A stretch of 64,000 nucleotides of DNA, from positions 3,058,001-3,122,000 of the forward strand of contig NZ_JABRWH010000001.1 of the NCBI RefSeq assembly GCF_013248975.1, in the 5' to 3' direction. Below, piece by piece: positions 26,474-35,844 of this stretch. Source of the DNA: Neobacillus endophyticus (GTDB lineage: Bacteria > Bacillota > Bacilli > Bacillales > Cytobacillaceae). The stretch's first letter is position 1. Each line of letters opens with the position of its first letter. The notes below the pieces were generated by a model. That model saw nothing but the letters and a program-made list of their open reading frames with translations, was not told the origin of the DNA and ran no database searches. The translations under genes were made by a program, and so were the position numbers.

Positions 26474-26683
26474 TCAAATCTCCAATACTTTAAAGTCTTC
26501 GTTTTGTTGTTCGTATTCTAAATAGGCTCCTTTAACTTCTTGAACAAATTCAATATTATAGCCGCGATCTGCGATTCTAGAGAGTACATCTCGTAACGAT
26601 TCCGCTTCAATAAATACAGTTTTTGTTTTCTCCCGAACTGGGACTTCTTTGATGCTCTCCTGAAAATATACTTTAAATATCAT
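26474..26683 (-). CDS. rpoY: RNA polymerase epsilon subunit
   Basis: 69-aa protein (YkzG), the small auxiliary epsilon subunit of Firmicute RNA polymerase: MIFKVYFQE, EAESLRDVLSRIADRGYNIE and KGAYLEYEQQ. SD AAGGAGCGAATTTGGA precedes the ATG. The tight link to rnjA is conserved in Bacillus and connects transcription with RNA decay. Confidence 0.95.
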   Translation of the reverse strand: MIFKVYFQESIKEVPVREKTKTVFIEAESLRDVLSRIADRGYNIEFVQEVKGAYLEYEQQNEDFKVLEI

Positions 26684-26897
26684 TCCAAATTCGCTCCTTA
26701 CTCAATCATGACTTGTTTTATTATATAAAAGATTTTCATCTTTTTCATTTATTTTCTTTAACATTCTCTGGAGGAACGTGAAAACTTTGTCAAAGGCTCT
26801 GTAAAATTGCCCTTAATATTTCCGCCCAATCAATAAAGTAAGTTAAGTTCGCCTTGTCAAAAAAAGAATCACTGTTAACCAATTTACAATAACGAAG

Positions 26898-26923
26898 GAG
26901 CCCTTCGCAAGTTTGAAGGGCTC
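26898..26923 (-). terminator. Hairpin downstream of the micropeptide ORF
   Basis: Perfect 9-bp stem GAGCCCTTC / GAAGGGCTC, 8-nt loop, 10 nt past the stop of the 23-codon ORF on the minus strand. The following T tract is poor (CTTCGTTATT), so termination would be imperfect. Confidence 0.55.
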
Positions 26924-26933
26924 AAGAAATGTT

Positions 26934-27005
26934 TTAGGCAATAGATTTTTTACGTAATAAATCCTTCCACTGTTTTAAAAGCTTCTTTCTCAGCTTCTTT
27001 AACAT
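26934..27005 (-). CDS. Candidate cationic micropeptide (23 aa)
   Basis: A 24-codon ORF with ATG, SD AAGGAG 10 nt upstream (27016-27021), a consistent -35/-10 pair (TTTACA-16-TAAAAT) upstream and a hairpin downstream. The peptide begins MLKKLRKKLLKQWKDLL. Ten of 23 residues are Lys or Arg and only one is acidic; Leu and Lys alternate as in an amphipathic helix. No family is recognised. It could be a membrane-active peptide, an RNA-binding helper like the Fbp peptides, or fortuitous. The complete gene architecture is the main support. Confidence 0.5.
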   Translation of the reverse strand: MLKKLRKKLLKQWKDLLRKKSIA

Positions 27006-27027
27006 AGTGGATCATCTCCTTAGTTTT

Positions 27028-27055
27028 ATTTTAAACCATCCTTGTCCAATGTAAA
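27028..27055 (-). promoter_or_regulatory. Promoter of the micropeptide gene
   Basis: On the minus strand TTTACA (27055-27050), 16-nt spacer, TAAAAT (27033-27028). Predicted transcription start is only a few bases before the ribosome binding site. Confidence 0.5.
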
Positions 27056-27082
27056 GCAGCATTAGCCAATAATTGAAATTTT

Positions 27083-27111
27083 TTTACAGAATCATTTTCT
27101 TACTATATATT
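27083..27111 (+). promoter_or_regulatory. Divergent plus-strand promoter
   Basis: TTTACA (27083-27088), 17-nt spacer, TATATT (27106-27111). No conventional gene follows on this strand before the terminator at 27275-27308. Confidence 0.45.
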
Positions 27112-27117
27112 GTATGA

Positions 27118-27307
27118 TGAAAAAGCGGAATTTTTCATGGTTAAACATGGAATTACAAAGTCTTAAATTATTTTTAATAAAATAAACTTTATCGCTGCTA
27201 TCTTGGTTATTAATTTTCACACCCATCAATAGGTTTAGAAAATCAACAACCTCCTTTTACACACAAAAAAAGAGAACACCGGTCGAAGTTTTTTGACCGG
27301 TGTTTTT
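27118..27307 (+). ncRNA. Candidate small RNA upstream of (convergent to) defB
   Basis: Predicted from a plausible sigma-A promoter and a strong terminator about 190 nt downstream with T residues suited to this strand. A 23-codon ORF at 27114-27185 has no ribosome binding site and would begin before the transcript, so a non-coding RNA is more likely. No known RNA family is recognised. Confidence 0.3.
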
Positions 27308-27308
27308 T
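27275..27308. terminator. Bidirectional terminator next to defB
   Basis: AACACCGGTC / GACCGGTGTT stem (27275-27284, 27295-27304) with A7 on one side and T6 on the other; overlaps the defB stop region. Confidence 0.9.
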
Positions 27309-27862
27309 CATCTTTCAATGGCAATTGCGCCTTCAATTGCTTTATGTGGGTTATTTTTGTCAATATGATCATAAAACATGACCCCGTTAAGATGGTCTAT
27401 TTCATGCTGAAAGCAAATGGCAGGCAGTCCTTTTAAGCGTAGCTTTACCTCTTCGCCATCAAGATTTGTACCTTTTATCGTCACTCTTGCATAGCGGGGA
27501 ACAAAGCCTTCAATCGATTCATCCACGGACAAACAGCCTTCACCAGTTGTTAAATAAGACATTTCAACAGAATGGCTGACAATTCTCGGGTTAAATAATG
27601 CATGACTTAGAAGAGCACCTTTATCATCTGTTAAATGAACAGCGATCATTCTTTTTGATACATTAATTTGCGGGGCTGCTAGACCTATTCCAGGGCGTAA
27701 TCCATATTTTTTTGCAATTTCAGGGTTTTGACTATTGATAAGATACTCTAAAAGACTGGATAGAGTTTTTTTATCTTCTTCTGATGGCGGTAGGGCAACC
27801 TCTGCTGCTACGTTTCTTAGGGTTGGATGGCCATCGCGAATAATATCATCCATTGTGATCAT
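27308..27862 (-). CDS. defB: Peptide deformylase
   Basis: 184-aa iron/zinc hydrolase that removes the N-formyl group from nascent proteins. All three motifs are present: [14 protein letters not shown] with the metal Cys, and QHEIDHLNG with two metal His. Length and sequence type (YkrB, type 2) correspond to the main B. subtilis deformylase DefB. Single gene, convergent with the possible sRNA unit. Confidence 0.96.
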   Translation of the reverse strand: MITMDDIIRDGHPTLRNVAAEVALPPSEEDKKTLSSLLEYLINSQNPEIAKKYGLRPGIGLAAPQINVSKRMIAVHLTDDKGALLSHALFNPRIVSHSVEMSYLTTGEGCLSVDESIEGFVPRYARVTIKGTNLDGEEVKLRLKGLPAICFQHEIDHLNGVMFYDHIDKNNPHKAIEGAIAIER

Positions 27863-28025
27863 GAACTTTCACTCCTGTGCTTAAATAATTCACCAATAGT
27901 CTATCAAACAATCTCATAAATGTTAACAATAGTTCAGGTTTAATCTTTGCTTTAAGTACTTAATATTGTCATTTCGAGAAAGGACAGATATAGTAAGAGG
28001 TGGATTGGATAGGAGGATCAAAAGG

Positions 28026-28685
28026 GTGTTACAAATAAGTAAAACTCGGGTTATTTTAATAATAATGGTTCTGATTTTGTTTCTTACTGGATGTGGAAAT
28101 AAGCAAAAACCAATTGACAACTTGTATACGGCACTAGAACAAGTTGCGGTTAAAGAAAAAGTTTTTGAAGAACAGCAGAAACCCATAACTGAATTGGAAA
28201 AGAAAGAAAAAAGCCTTTATGATCAAATCATTAAATTAGGTGTAAAAGACTATAGCCAAATTGTTATATTGTCTGATGAAGCCATTGCATCTGCCGACAA
28301 AAGAGAAATGTATTTAGAGAAAGAAACGAACAGCATAAAGGAATCAGAGAAGGAATTTCAAAAACTGCCTGAAATCAATAAAGGATTGGAAGATCCTTCT
28401 ATAAGACAGTTGAGCGAGGAACTTTACCATATCATGATCCAAAGATATAATGCCCATGATGAACTCGTAAAGGAGTATACATTAGCCATCCAATATGACA
28501 AACAATTATATGGAATGTTTAAAAATAAAAACCTGCCCCTTAACCAATTGGAAGTTCAAGTAAATAAAATTAATGAAGAGTATAAAAAGGTTTCTGCAGC
28601 AAATGAAACGTTTAATAAGCTTACTGAACAATATAATGCAAAGAAGGTTGAACTTTATAAAAAAGCAGGTTTAGATACGAAATAG
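28026..28685 (+). CDS. ykyA: YkyA family lipoprotein
   Basis: 219-aa predicted lipoprotein: signal MLQISKTRVILIIMVL followed by lipobox LTGC. The mature part is highly charged and helical, probably coiled coil, with repeated Lys/Glu patterns; the family is described as putative cell-wall binding. The start is GTG 28026, 10 nt behind TAGGAGG; an upstream ATG at 27966 would add 20 residues before the signal peptide and is unlikely. Confidence 0.88.
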   Translation: MLQISKTRVILIIMVLILFLTGCGNKQKPIDNLYTALEQVAVKEKVFEEQQKPITELEKKEKSLYDQIIKLGVKDYSQIVILSDEAIASADKREMYLEKETNSIKESEKEFQKLPEINKGLEDPSIRQLSEELYHIMIQRYNAHDELVKEYTLAIQYDKQLYGMFKNKNLPLNQLEVQVNKINEEYKKVSAANETFNKLTEQYNAKKVELYKKAGLDTK

Positions 28686-28700
28686 GAATATCTTCACTGA

Positions 28701-28727
28701 AAAATCGGCTGGCACAGCCGATTTTTT
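28701..28727 (+). terminator. ykyA terminator
   Basis: AATCGGCT / AGCCGATT stem with a six-T run. Confidence 0.88.
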
Positions 28728-28855
28728 CTATATTATAACAACTAGTGAAAAAAAGTAATTTTATATAACAGAGGGATAATTTTAGTGATACAGAATGGAA
28801 GTTAGTATCCAAATTTAATACTATGAATAGGATAGAAAATTAATACGCTAAGTGT

Positions 28856-28884
28856 TTGACGTCTTATTAACAATGTTGTAAACT
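28856..28884 (+). promoter_or_regulatory. pdhABCD promoter
   Basis: TTGACG (28856-28861), 17-nt spacer, TAAACT (28879-28884). It is the best sigma-A candidate in the 460-bp gap and would give a leader close to 300 nt. Confidence 0.6.
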
Positions 28885-30304
<1,420 letters not shown>

Positions 30305-30307
30305 GTC

Positions 30308-31285
30308 ATGGCTCAAATGACAATGATCCAAGCTATTACTGATGCGCTGCGTACAGAGCTTCGCAATGATCCTAAAACATTGGTTTTCGGAGAAGACGTT
30401 GGTGTAAACGGCGGTGTTTTCCGTGCAACAGAAGGTTTGCAAAAAGAATTTAGTGAAGACCGTGTATTTGATACACCGCTTGCGGAATCTGGAATTGGAG
30501 GTTTGGCTATCGGTCTTTCTTTAACTGGCTTCCGTCCAATCCCTGAAATTCAGTTCTTTGGATTTGTTTTTGAAGTAATGGATTCAATTGCAGGCCAAAT
30601 GTCTCGTATGCGCTATCGTTCAGGCGGCCGTTACAACATGCCAATTACTGTACGTTCACCATTTGGCGGTGGTGTTCATACTCCTGAGCTTCATTCAGAT
30701 AGTTTAGAGGGATTAATGGCCCAAACACCTGGTTTAAAAGTTGTTGTGCCTTCTACTCCATATGATGCTAAAGGATTATTACTTTCTGCCATTCGTGATA
30801 ATGATCCAGTTATTTTCCTTGAACATTTAAAATTATATCGTGCATTCAGACAAGAGGTTCCTGAAGAAGAATATACAATTCCACTTGGAAAAGCAGATGT
30901 AAAACGTGAAGGAACAGATTTATCTATTATTACTTACGGTGCAATGGTGCATGAATCATTAAAAGCTGCTGAAGAGTTAGCTAAAGAAGGTCACTCTGTA
31001 GAAGTTGTTGACTTACGAACGATCAGCCCGCTTGATATTGACACCATTATTGCATCTGTAGAAAAAACTGGACGGGCAATTGTTGTGCAGGAAGCGCAAA
31101 AACAAGCAGGTGTTGCTGCTACCGTTGTGGCTGAAATTAATGACCGTGCAATTTTAAGTTTAGAAGCACCTGTATTACGTGTAACTGCGGCGGATACAAT
31201 TTATCCATTCTCACAAGCAGAATCCGTATGGCTTCCTAACTATAAAGATGTAATTGAAACAGCAAAAAAAGTCTTATCATTCTAA
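30308..31285 (+). CDS. pdhB: Pyruvate dehydrogenase E1 beta
   Basis: 325-aa transketolase-like subunit: [48 protein letters not shown] and the C-terminal transketolase domain with SIITYGAMV and [11 protein letters not shown]. Forms the alpha2beta2 E1 with PdhA. SD AAAGGAG lies inside the end of pdhA. Confidence 0.97.
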   Translation: MAQMTMIQAITDALRTELRNDPKTLVFGEDVGVNGGVFRATEGLQKEFSEDRVFDTPLAESGIGGLAIGLSLTGFRPIPEIQFFGFVFEVMDSIAGQMSRMRYRSGGRYNMPITVRSPFGGGVHTPELHSDSLEGLMAQTPGLKVVVPSTPYDAKGLLLSAIRDNDPVIFLEHLKLYRAFRQEVPEEEYTIPLGKADVKREGTDLSIITYGAMVHESLKAAEELAKEGHSVEVVDLRTISPLDIDTIIASVEKTGRAIVVQEAQKQAGVAATVVAEINDRAILSLEAPVLRVTAADTIYPFSQAESVWLPNYKDVIETAKKVLSF

Positions 31286-31324
31286 GTAAATAAATCAAAA
31301 TATTTTTATAGGAGATGAAACCCA

Positions 31325-32650
31325 GTGTCATTTCAATTTAAAATGCCTGACATCGGTGAGGGGATTCATGAAGGGGAAATTGTCAAATGGTTTATTAAAC
31401 CAGGCGATAAAGTCCAAGAAGATGATGTCCTTTGTGAAATTCAAAATGATAAAGCAGTAGTCGAGATTCCTTCTCCTGTTGAAGGAACAGTTCTAGAAGT
31501 ATTGATTGGGGAAGGGACTGTCGCAACAGTTGGGCAAGTTCTTGTGACTTTCGATGCCCCAGGTTATGAAGATTTACAATTTAAGGGTGATCATGGAGAT
31601 GATGAGCCTAAACAAGAGGAAAAGCAAGCAGCTCCAACTCCTGCACCAGCACCTGAAACTGCTCCGGCAGCAGCACAAGCAACAGCTGCTCCACAAGTAC
31701 AGGCTGATGTAGATCCTAACAGACGCATTATTGCTATGCCATCTGTTCGTAAATATGCACGTGAGCATGGTGTCGATATCCGCCTTGTATCCGGTTCTGG
31801 AAATAACGGCCGCATCATGAAGGCTGATATTGATGCATTCTTAAATGGTGGAGCTCAAGTAGCAGCACCACAAGCAGAAGGTATTCCAGCTGCTGAAGCA
31901 CCTGCAGCAGAAGCACCAAAAGCTGCTGCTCCAATTCCACAGGGAGAATATCCTGAAACTCGTGAAAAAATGAGCGGAATTCGCAAAGCGATTGCTAAAG
32001 CAATGGTTAATTCGAAACATACTGCTCCACATGTTACATTAATGGATGAAGTGGAAGTAACTAAACTTGTGGCACACCGCAAGAAATTTAAAGAAGTTGC
32101 TGCTCAAAAAGGCATCAAACTTACTTTCTTACCTTATATCGTAAAAGCATTAACAAGTGCATTAAGAGAATTCCCTGTCCTTAATACATCACTTGATGAT
32201 GCAGCGAATGAAATTATTCATAAGCATTATTATAATATCGGAATTGCTGCAGATACTGAAAAAGGACTATTAGTCCCAGTTGTAAAAGATGCAGACCGCA
32301 AGTCAGTATTCACTATTTCAAATGAGATTAATGAGCTTGCTACTAAAGCACGTGATGGCAAATTAGCTCCTAATGAAATGAAGGGTGCTTCATGCACGAT
32401 TTCTAACATTGGTTCAGCAGGTGGACAATGGTTTACACCAGTTATTAACCATCCTGAAGTTGCTATTTTAGGTGTTGGCCGTATTGCTGAAAAGCCAATT
32501 GTTCGTAACGGTGAAATTGTAGCTGCACCTGTATTGGCATTATCTTTAAGCTTTGACCACCGCATGATTGATGGTGCGACTGCTCAAAATGCAATGAATC
32601 ATATTAAACGTTTATTAAACGATCCAGAACTATTGTTAATGGAGGCGTAA
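31325..32650 (+). CDS. pdhC: Dihydrolipoamide acetyltransferase E2
   Basis: 441-aa core subunit. One lipoyl domain (1-77) with lipoyl Lys43 in [11 protein letters not shown], an Ala/Pro-rich linker, a peripheral-subunit binding domain (about 138-175: [13 protein letters not shown]), a second Ala/Pro linker, and the catalytic domain with [10 protein letters not shown]. Start codon is GTG 31325, preceded by TAGGAGATG. Transfers acetyl groups to CoA. Confidence 0.97.
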   Translation: MSFQFKMPDIGEGIHEGEIVKWFIKPGDKVQEDDVLCEIQNDKAVVEIPSPVEGTVLEVLIGEGTVATVGQVLVTFDAPGYEDLQFKGDHGDDEPKQEEKQAAPTPAPAPETAPAAAQATAAPQVQADVDPNRRIIAMPSVRKYAREHGVDIRLVSGSGNNGRIMKADIDAFLNGGAQVAAPQAEGIPAAEAPAAEAPKAAAPIPQGEYPETREKMSGIRKAIAKAMVNSKHTAPHVTLMDEVEVTKLVAHRKKFKEVAAQKGIKLTFLPYIVKALTSALREFPVLNTSLDDAANEIIHKHYYNIGIAADTEKGLLVPVVKDADRKSVFTISNEINELATKARDGKLAPNEMKGASCTISNIGSAGGQWFTPVINHPEVAILGVGRIAEKPIVRNGEIVAAPVLALSLSFDHRMIDGATAQNAMNHIKRLLNDPELLLMEA

Positions 32651-32654
32651 GAAA

Positions 32655-34070
32655 ATGGTAGTTGGAGATTTCCCAATTGAAACAGATACTATAGTCATCG
32701 GCTCAGGCCCTGGAGGATATGTTGCCGCGATTCGTGCTGCTCAACTTGGCCAAAAAGTAACGATTGTTGAAAGAGAATATATCGGCGGTGTTTGTTTAAA
32801 CGTAGGTTGTATTCCTTCAAAAGCCTTGATTGCTGCAGGCCATCGTTATGAAACAGCAGCTCATTCCGAATCATTTGGTATTACTGCTGAAAATGTGAAG
32901 GTTGATTTTTCAAAAGTACAAGATTTCAAAGCAGGAATCGTGAAGAAGTTAACTGGCGGTGTTGAAGGCCTTTTAAAAGGAAACAAGGTGAACATCGTTC
33001 GCGGTGAGGCATATTTCGTTGACGCCAATACACTTCGCGTAATGGATGAAAATTCAGCACAAACATATACCTTTAAAAATGCCATTATTGCAACGGGATC
33101 TCGTCCGATTGAACTGCCGTCCTTTAAATATTCAAAACGCGTACTAAATTCAACTGGTGCATTGGCATTGAATGAAATACCTGAAAAAATTGTCGTTATT
33201 GGCGGCGGTGTAATAGGTATAGAACTTGGTGGAGCATATGCGAATTTTGGCAGCCAAGTAACTATTCTTGAAGGCGCAGAAGAAATCTTAGGCCTTGGGG
33301 TATTTGATAAACAAATGGCAGCCCTTGTTAAACGTTCAATGAAGAAAAAAGGGGCAGAATTCTATACAAAAGCATTGGCTAAAGGTGTAGAAGAAACCGA
33401 AAATGGTGTAGTCGTTACATTTGAAACAAAAGGCGAAGAAAAGAAAATCGAAGCTGATTACGTATTTGTCATGGTAGGGCGCCGTCCTAACACCGACGAA
33501 ATGGGCCTTGAACAAGCTGGTGTGAAAATGACGGACCGTGGCCTTATTGAAATCGATAAGCAATGCCGGACAAGTGTTTCTAATATTTATGCAATTGGTG
33601 ATGTGGTAGCTGGACCTCAATTAGCACATAAGGCATCTTATGAAGCAAAAATTGCTGCTGAAGCAATTTCTGGCCATCCATCTGAAATTGACTATTTAGG
33701 AATTCCTGCTGTTGTTTTCTCTGATCCAGAGTTGGCATCAGTTGGTTATACGGAAGAACAGGCAAAAGCTGAAGGTATTGAAGTTGTTGCAGCTAAGTTC
33801 CCATTTGCTGCTAACGGCCGTGCTTTATCTTTGGACAGCGGAGATGGCTTCTTAAGGTTAATTACCCGTAAAGAAGATGGTCTCGTTATTGGTGCTCAAA
33901 TCGCAGGAGCAAGTGCCTCTGATATGATTGCAGAATTAGGTCTTGCTATTGAGGCTGGTATGACAGCAGAAGATTTGGCCATGACCATTCATGCTCATCC
34001 TACGCTAGGTGAAATCACAATGGAAGCTGCGGAAGTAGCACTGGGCAGCCCAATCCACATTTTAAAATAA
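32655..34070 (+). CDS. pdhD: Dihydrolipoamide dehydrogenase E3
   Basis: 471-aa FAD/NAD disulfide oxidoreductase. N-terminal FAD fold ([12 protein letters not shown]), redox Cys47 and Cys52 in [18 protein letters not shown] fold ([12 protein letters not shown]), and the C-terminal His-Glu pair in HAHPTLGE. Regenerates the lipoyl groups of PdhC and probably other 2-oxoacid dehydrogenases. Last gene of the operon, closed by a perfect terminator. Confidence 0.97.
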   Translation: MVVGDFPIETDTIVIGSGPGGYVAAIRAAQLGQKVTIVEREYIGGVCLNVGCIPSKALIAAGHRYETAAHSESFGITAENVKVDFSKVQDFKAGIVKKLTGGVEGLLKGNKVNIVRGEAYFVDANTLRVMDENSAQTYTFKNAIIATGSRPIELPSFKYSKRVLNSTGALALNEIPEKIVVIGGGVIGIELGGAYANFGSQVTILEGAEEILGLGVFDKQMAALVKRSMKKKGAEFYTKALAKGVEETENGVVVTFETKGEEKKIEADYVFVMVGRRPNTDEMGLEQAGVKMTDRGLIEIDKQCRTSVSNIYAIGDVVAGPQLAHKASYEAKIAAEAISGHPSEIDYLGIPAVVFSDPELASVGYTEEQAKAEGIEVVAAKFPFAANGRALSLDSGDGFLRLITRKEDGLVIGAQIAGASASDMIAELGLAIEAGMTAEDLAMTIHAHPTLGEITMEAAEVALGSPIHILK

Positions 34071-34081
34071 TGGTTTAAAAT

Positions 34082-34120
34082 AAAGTCCTTTTCATCTAGA
34101 TGAAAAGGACTTTGTTTTTT
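34082..34120 (+). terminator. pdh operon terminator
   Basis: A 32-nt perfect palindrome (34082-34113) with AAAGTCCTTTTCATC arms, followed by GTTTTTT. Confidence 0.92.
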
Positions 34121-34250
34121 AACAGCGAATTATATTATTTATAATTACATTTTGTTCTATTCTGATATATATCTTGTCATTTTCTTTCATATATTGAATT
34201 ATATTTGGTCATTCTTTTGCAAAACAAATGGATTTTAAGTGGTGATCAAT

Positions 34251-34493
34251 ATGAGGGTATATGTCGTCATGATGCTGCAATTTATTATATGGAGCGGCTT
34301 TACATTTATTGAGTGGCTTTCTAAACACGACCAGCTGATTTATAAAGTAATAATGTTTTTTATTTTTTTCTATTTGGCATTTTTAATTGGCCATAAAGTT
34401 ACAAAGTCCTCTAAGAAAACACTGTTTATCACAACCCTAAGTTTGGTGATTTATACCTCATTACATTTTACATTGGAACACTTTATCCATTAA
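34251..34493 (+). CDS. Small membrane protein (80 aa)
   Basis: 80-aa protein with three predicted membrane helices (about 3-22, 32-53 and 60-77) and His-containing ends. No family recognised. Two GTG codons lie upstream in frame, but they form the ribosome binding site region (AAGTGGTGATC), so ATG 34251 is preferred. Single gene between pdhD and a convergent small gene, with terminators on both sides. Confidence 0.65.
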   Translation: MRVYVVMMLQFIIWSGFTFIEWLSKHDQLIYKVIMFFIFFYLAFLIGHKVTKSSKKTLFITTLSLVIYTSLHFTLEHFIH

Positions 34494-34522
34494 AAAACTC
34501 GCCTTTAGGCGAGTTATTTTTA
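34494..34522. terminator. Bidirectional terminator
   Basis: AACTCGCC / GGCGAGTT with a TTTA loop between convergent genes. Confidence 0.88.
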
Positions 34523-34957
34523 TTTTCTTGGGTTGAAGTACATGACTCGGTCATTAAAAAGGTGTAACTCTCCTTGAAGCTTCTTGGCAAGGAATTTGCA
34601 AAATTCATTTGCTTTTCCTTTGTCACCAAAGGTTGATGGTTCTGGCAGTGTAACTTGAACGTAAGCTTGTTCTCTTTCAGTACTGTCTTCATCGATGATT
34701 GTTTCGGTATCTACTCCGATTAAAATAAGTTTATAACGTTCATGGTTTGACTTTAAATAAAACCACTTGCCCTTTCCTTCGGCAGTTTCATTTATTTCAT
34801 AAGGAAATGCGGTATCATTATACTGCCAATTTATTTGATCGCCAGTCTTTCCTGTTATGTCTTTATAATAGTAAAAAAGTTCTTTTACTTCTTCCGTAGT
34901 GATGGTTTGTTTTGCAGATGAAGGTACAAGCTTAATATATGCATTAACCGCCATCAT
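34520..34957 (-). CDS. DUF1885 family protein
   Basis: 145-aa cytosolic protein, recognised by AYIKLVPSSAKQTIT, DITGKTGDQINWQYN and the C-terminal ELHLFNDRVMYFNPRK as the DUF1885 family, for which a Geobacillus structure exists, as I recall. Function unknown. Two ATG codons open the frame; GGGGGAAGG lies just upstream. Confidence 0.75.
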   Translation of the reverse strand: MMAVNAYIKLVPSSAKQTITTEEVKELFYYYKDITGKTGDQINWQYNDTAFPYEINETAEGKGKWFYLKSNHERYKLILIGVDTETIIDEDSTEREQAYVQVTLPEPSTFGDKGKANEFCKFLAKKLQGELHLFNDRVMYFNPRK

Positions 34958-35113
34958 CCTTCCCCCTCTATAAATCCATTATGTAAGCAATTATATTCTA
35001 GCATTGATTAAAAAGTAATGACAACTCTTACATAAATTTTGTAGGATTTATTGTCATTTTTCTGATATTGAATTATAATAATATTCTAAATATATAAAAA
35101 GAGGGAGGAAATT

Positions 35114-35413
35114 ATGGAGCTATTTTACAAATTATATGATGAGCATGAAAATGTAAAAGTAAGATTTGTGGGTTTTACAACTGATCATACCCGCTATGAC
35201 TTTGGTATTGTCTATACCAATATGTTTTTTGGAAAACCTCTTGTTGTCTGCATGCAAACTGGCCGTTCAACACTCCTCGACCCGAAGGACATAGAAGATA
35301 TCGAACACCTTCAAAATGTATTCCGCATCCCTGATAAACACCAAGCAGCTGATTTAGTAGAATTCTTTCGCGAAACACTTCCAGCAATCCCTTATATCGC
35401 TGAGTATGAATAA
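35114..35413 (+). CDS. Conserved hypothetical protein (DUF3055-like, 99 aa)
   Basis: 99-aa acidic cytosolic protein starting MELFYKLYDEHENVKVRF, with FGIVYTNMFFGKPLVVCMQ. I associate this with DUF3055 proteins of Bacillus and Staphylococcus found near pdhD, but the family name is uncertain. GAGGGAGG precedes the ATG. It ends at a strong terminator just before the SR1 control region. Confidence 0.7.
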   Translation: MELFYKLYDEHENVKVRFVGFTTDHTRYDFGIVYTNMFFGKPLVVCMQTGRSTLLDPKDIEDIEHLQNVFRIPDKHQAADLVEFFRETLPAIPYIAEYE

Positions 35414-35416
35414 GGT

Positions 35417-35450
35417 AAAAAAAGATCGAATTTTTTCGATCTTTTTTTGT
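35417..35450 (+). terminator. Intrinsic terminator
   Basis: AAAGATCGAA / TTCGATCTTT stem with outer A and T runs. Confidence 0.88.
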
Positions 35451-35463
35451 GCCTTTTTTTAAA

Positions 35464-35474
35464 TGTGACATACA
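35464..35474 (+). promoter_or_regulatory. Probable CcpN operator, upstream site
   Basis: TGTGACATACA fits the CcpN consensus TRTGHYATAYW (as I recall it) at all 11 positions. It lies 8 nt upstream of the -35 of the SR1 promoter. Confidence 0.7.
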
Positions 35475-35482
35475 ATTTAGGC

Positions 35483-35511
35483 TTGAAAAAATAAATGTGA
35501 TATATTAATAT
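35483..35511 (+). promoter_or_regulatory. SR1 promoter
   Basis: TTGAAA (35483-35488), 17-nt spacer, TAATAT (35506-35511). CcpN-type sites lie upstream of the -35 and across the spacer. Confidence 0.75.
35496..35506 (+). promoter_or_regulatory. Probable CcpN operator, promoter-overlapping site
   Basis: TGTGATATATT matches TRTGHYATAYW at every position and overlaps the spacer and -10 of the SR1 promoter. Two CcpN sites at one promoter is the arrangement described for SR1 in B. subtilis. Confidence 0.7.
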
Positions 35512-35578
35512 GTATTCAAGGATGTATAAAACGTTTTTATTTTTCTAAAATCCAATTTTGAAAAGGGGATGAAATTCG

Positions 35579-35701
35579 ATGGGAACAATCGTTTGCCAAA
35601 GCTGCAACTCCACCATTGATCATTTTGAAGATGAAAAGGTGACTGTTCTTTATTCCAAGTGCGATTGCTGCTGTGATCAGCATTCAGAATCAGAAATATA
35701 A
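35579..35701 (+). CDS. sr1P: GapA-binding peptide SR1P
   Basis: 40-aa peptide beginning MGTIVCQSCNSTIDHFEDEK, the SR1P family signature, with a Cys pair near the N-terminus and a Cys-rich C-terminal segment (KCDCCC) suggesting a metal-bound fold. In B. subtilis SR1P binds glyceraldehyde-3-phosphate dehydrogenase GapA, stabilises gapA mRNA and enhances RNase J1 activity; rnjA is in this window at 24.8 kb. SD AAAGGGGATG precedes the ATG. Confidence 0.92.
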   Translation: MGTIVCQSCNSTIDHFEDEKVTVLYSKCDCCCDQHSESEI

Positions 35702-35721
35702 ATAAAATAAAATAAAATAAA

Positions 35722-35754
35722 ACAGGATTCCAGTTTTGGAATCCTGTATTTTTT
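35722..35754 (+). terminator. SR1 terminator
   Basis: Perfect 11-bp stem ACAGGATTCCA / TGGAATCCTGT with a GTTT loop, then ATTTTTT. Confidence 0.92.
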
Positions 35755-35844
35755 AGCCGATAGGAAAATATAACTTCCTATCATGCATAAGGGCGACTAC
35801 GCCTCTGTCTTCGCCCTGCCGGGGTGCCAGTCGGCGAGTTTTCT
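35753..35844 (-). repeat. Structured 3'-end repeat, copy 2 (after speA)
   Basis: Nearly identical core to 13030-13090: GCATAAGGGC, ACTACGCCTCTGTCTTCGCC and GCCAGTCGGCGAG. The outer hairpin differs in sequence (GATAGGAA / TTCCTATC, 35759-35766 with 35775-35782) but keeps pairing. It abuts the speA stop codon in the same orientation as copy 1 abuts patA. Confidence 0.85.

Larger units (their letters stand above)
26684..27307. other. 620-bp region without a conventional gene
   Basis: Between rpoY and defB, where B. subtilis carries ykrA, there is no ORF of ordinary size. It holds the rpoY upstream region (about 26684-26760), a hairpin at 26898-26923, a possible 23-codon gene on the minus strand (26934-27005) with its own promoter (27028-27055), and a divergent plus-strand promoter (27083-27111) leading to the defB terminator. 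These are listed separately. Confidence 0.7.
35518..35754 (+). ncRNA. Dual-function small RNA SR1
   Basis: Predicted transcript of about 240 nt from a CcpN-controlled promoter to a strong terminator, lying between pdhD and speA exactly as SR1 does in B. subtilis. It encodes the SR1P peptide. In B. subtilis SR1 also base-pairs with ahrC mRNA, the activator of arginine catabolism; pairing cannot be checked here because ahrC is not in the window. Confidence 0.85.

Noticed and set aside
27114..27185. 23-codon plus-strand ORF in the rpoY-defB gap
   Set aside because: No ribosome binding site, and its ATG lies at or before the predicted transcription start. The region is better viewed as a possible non-coding RNA.
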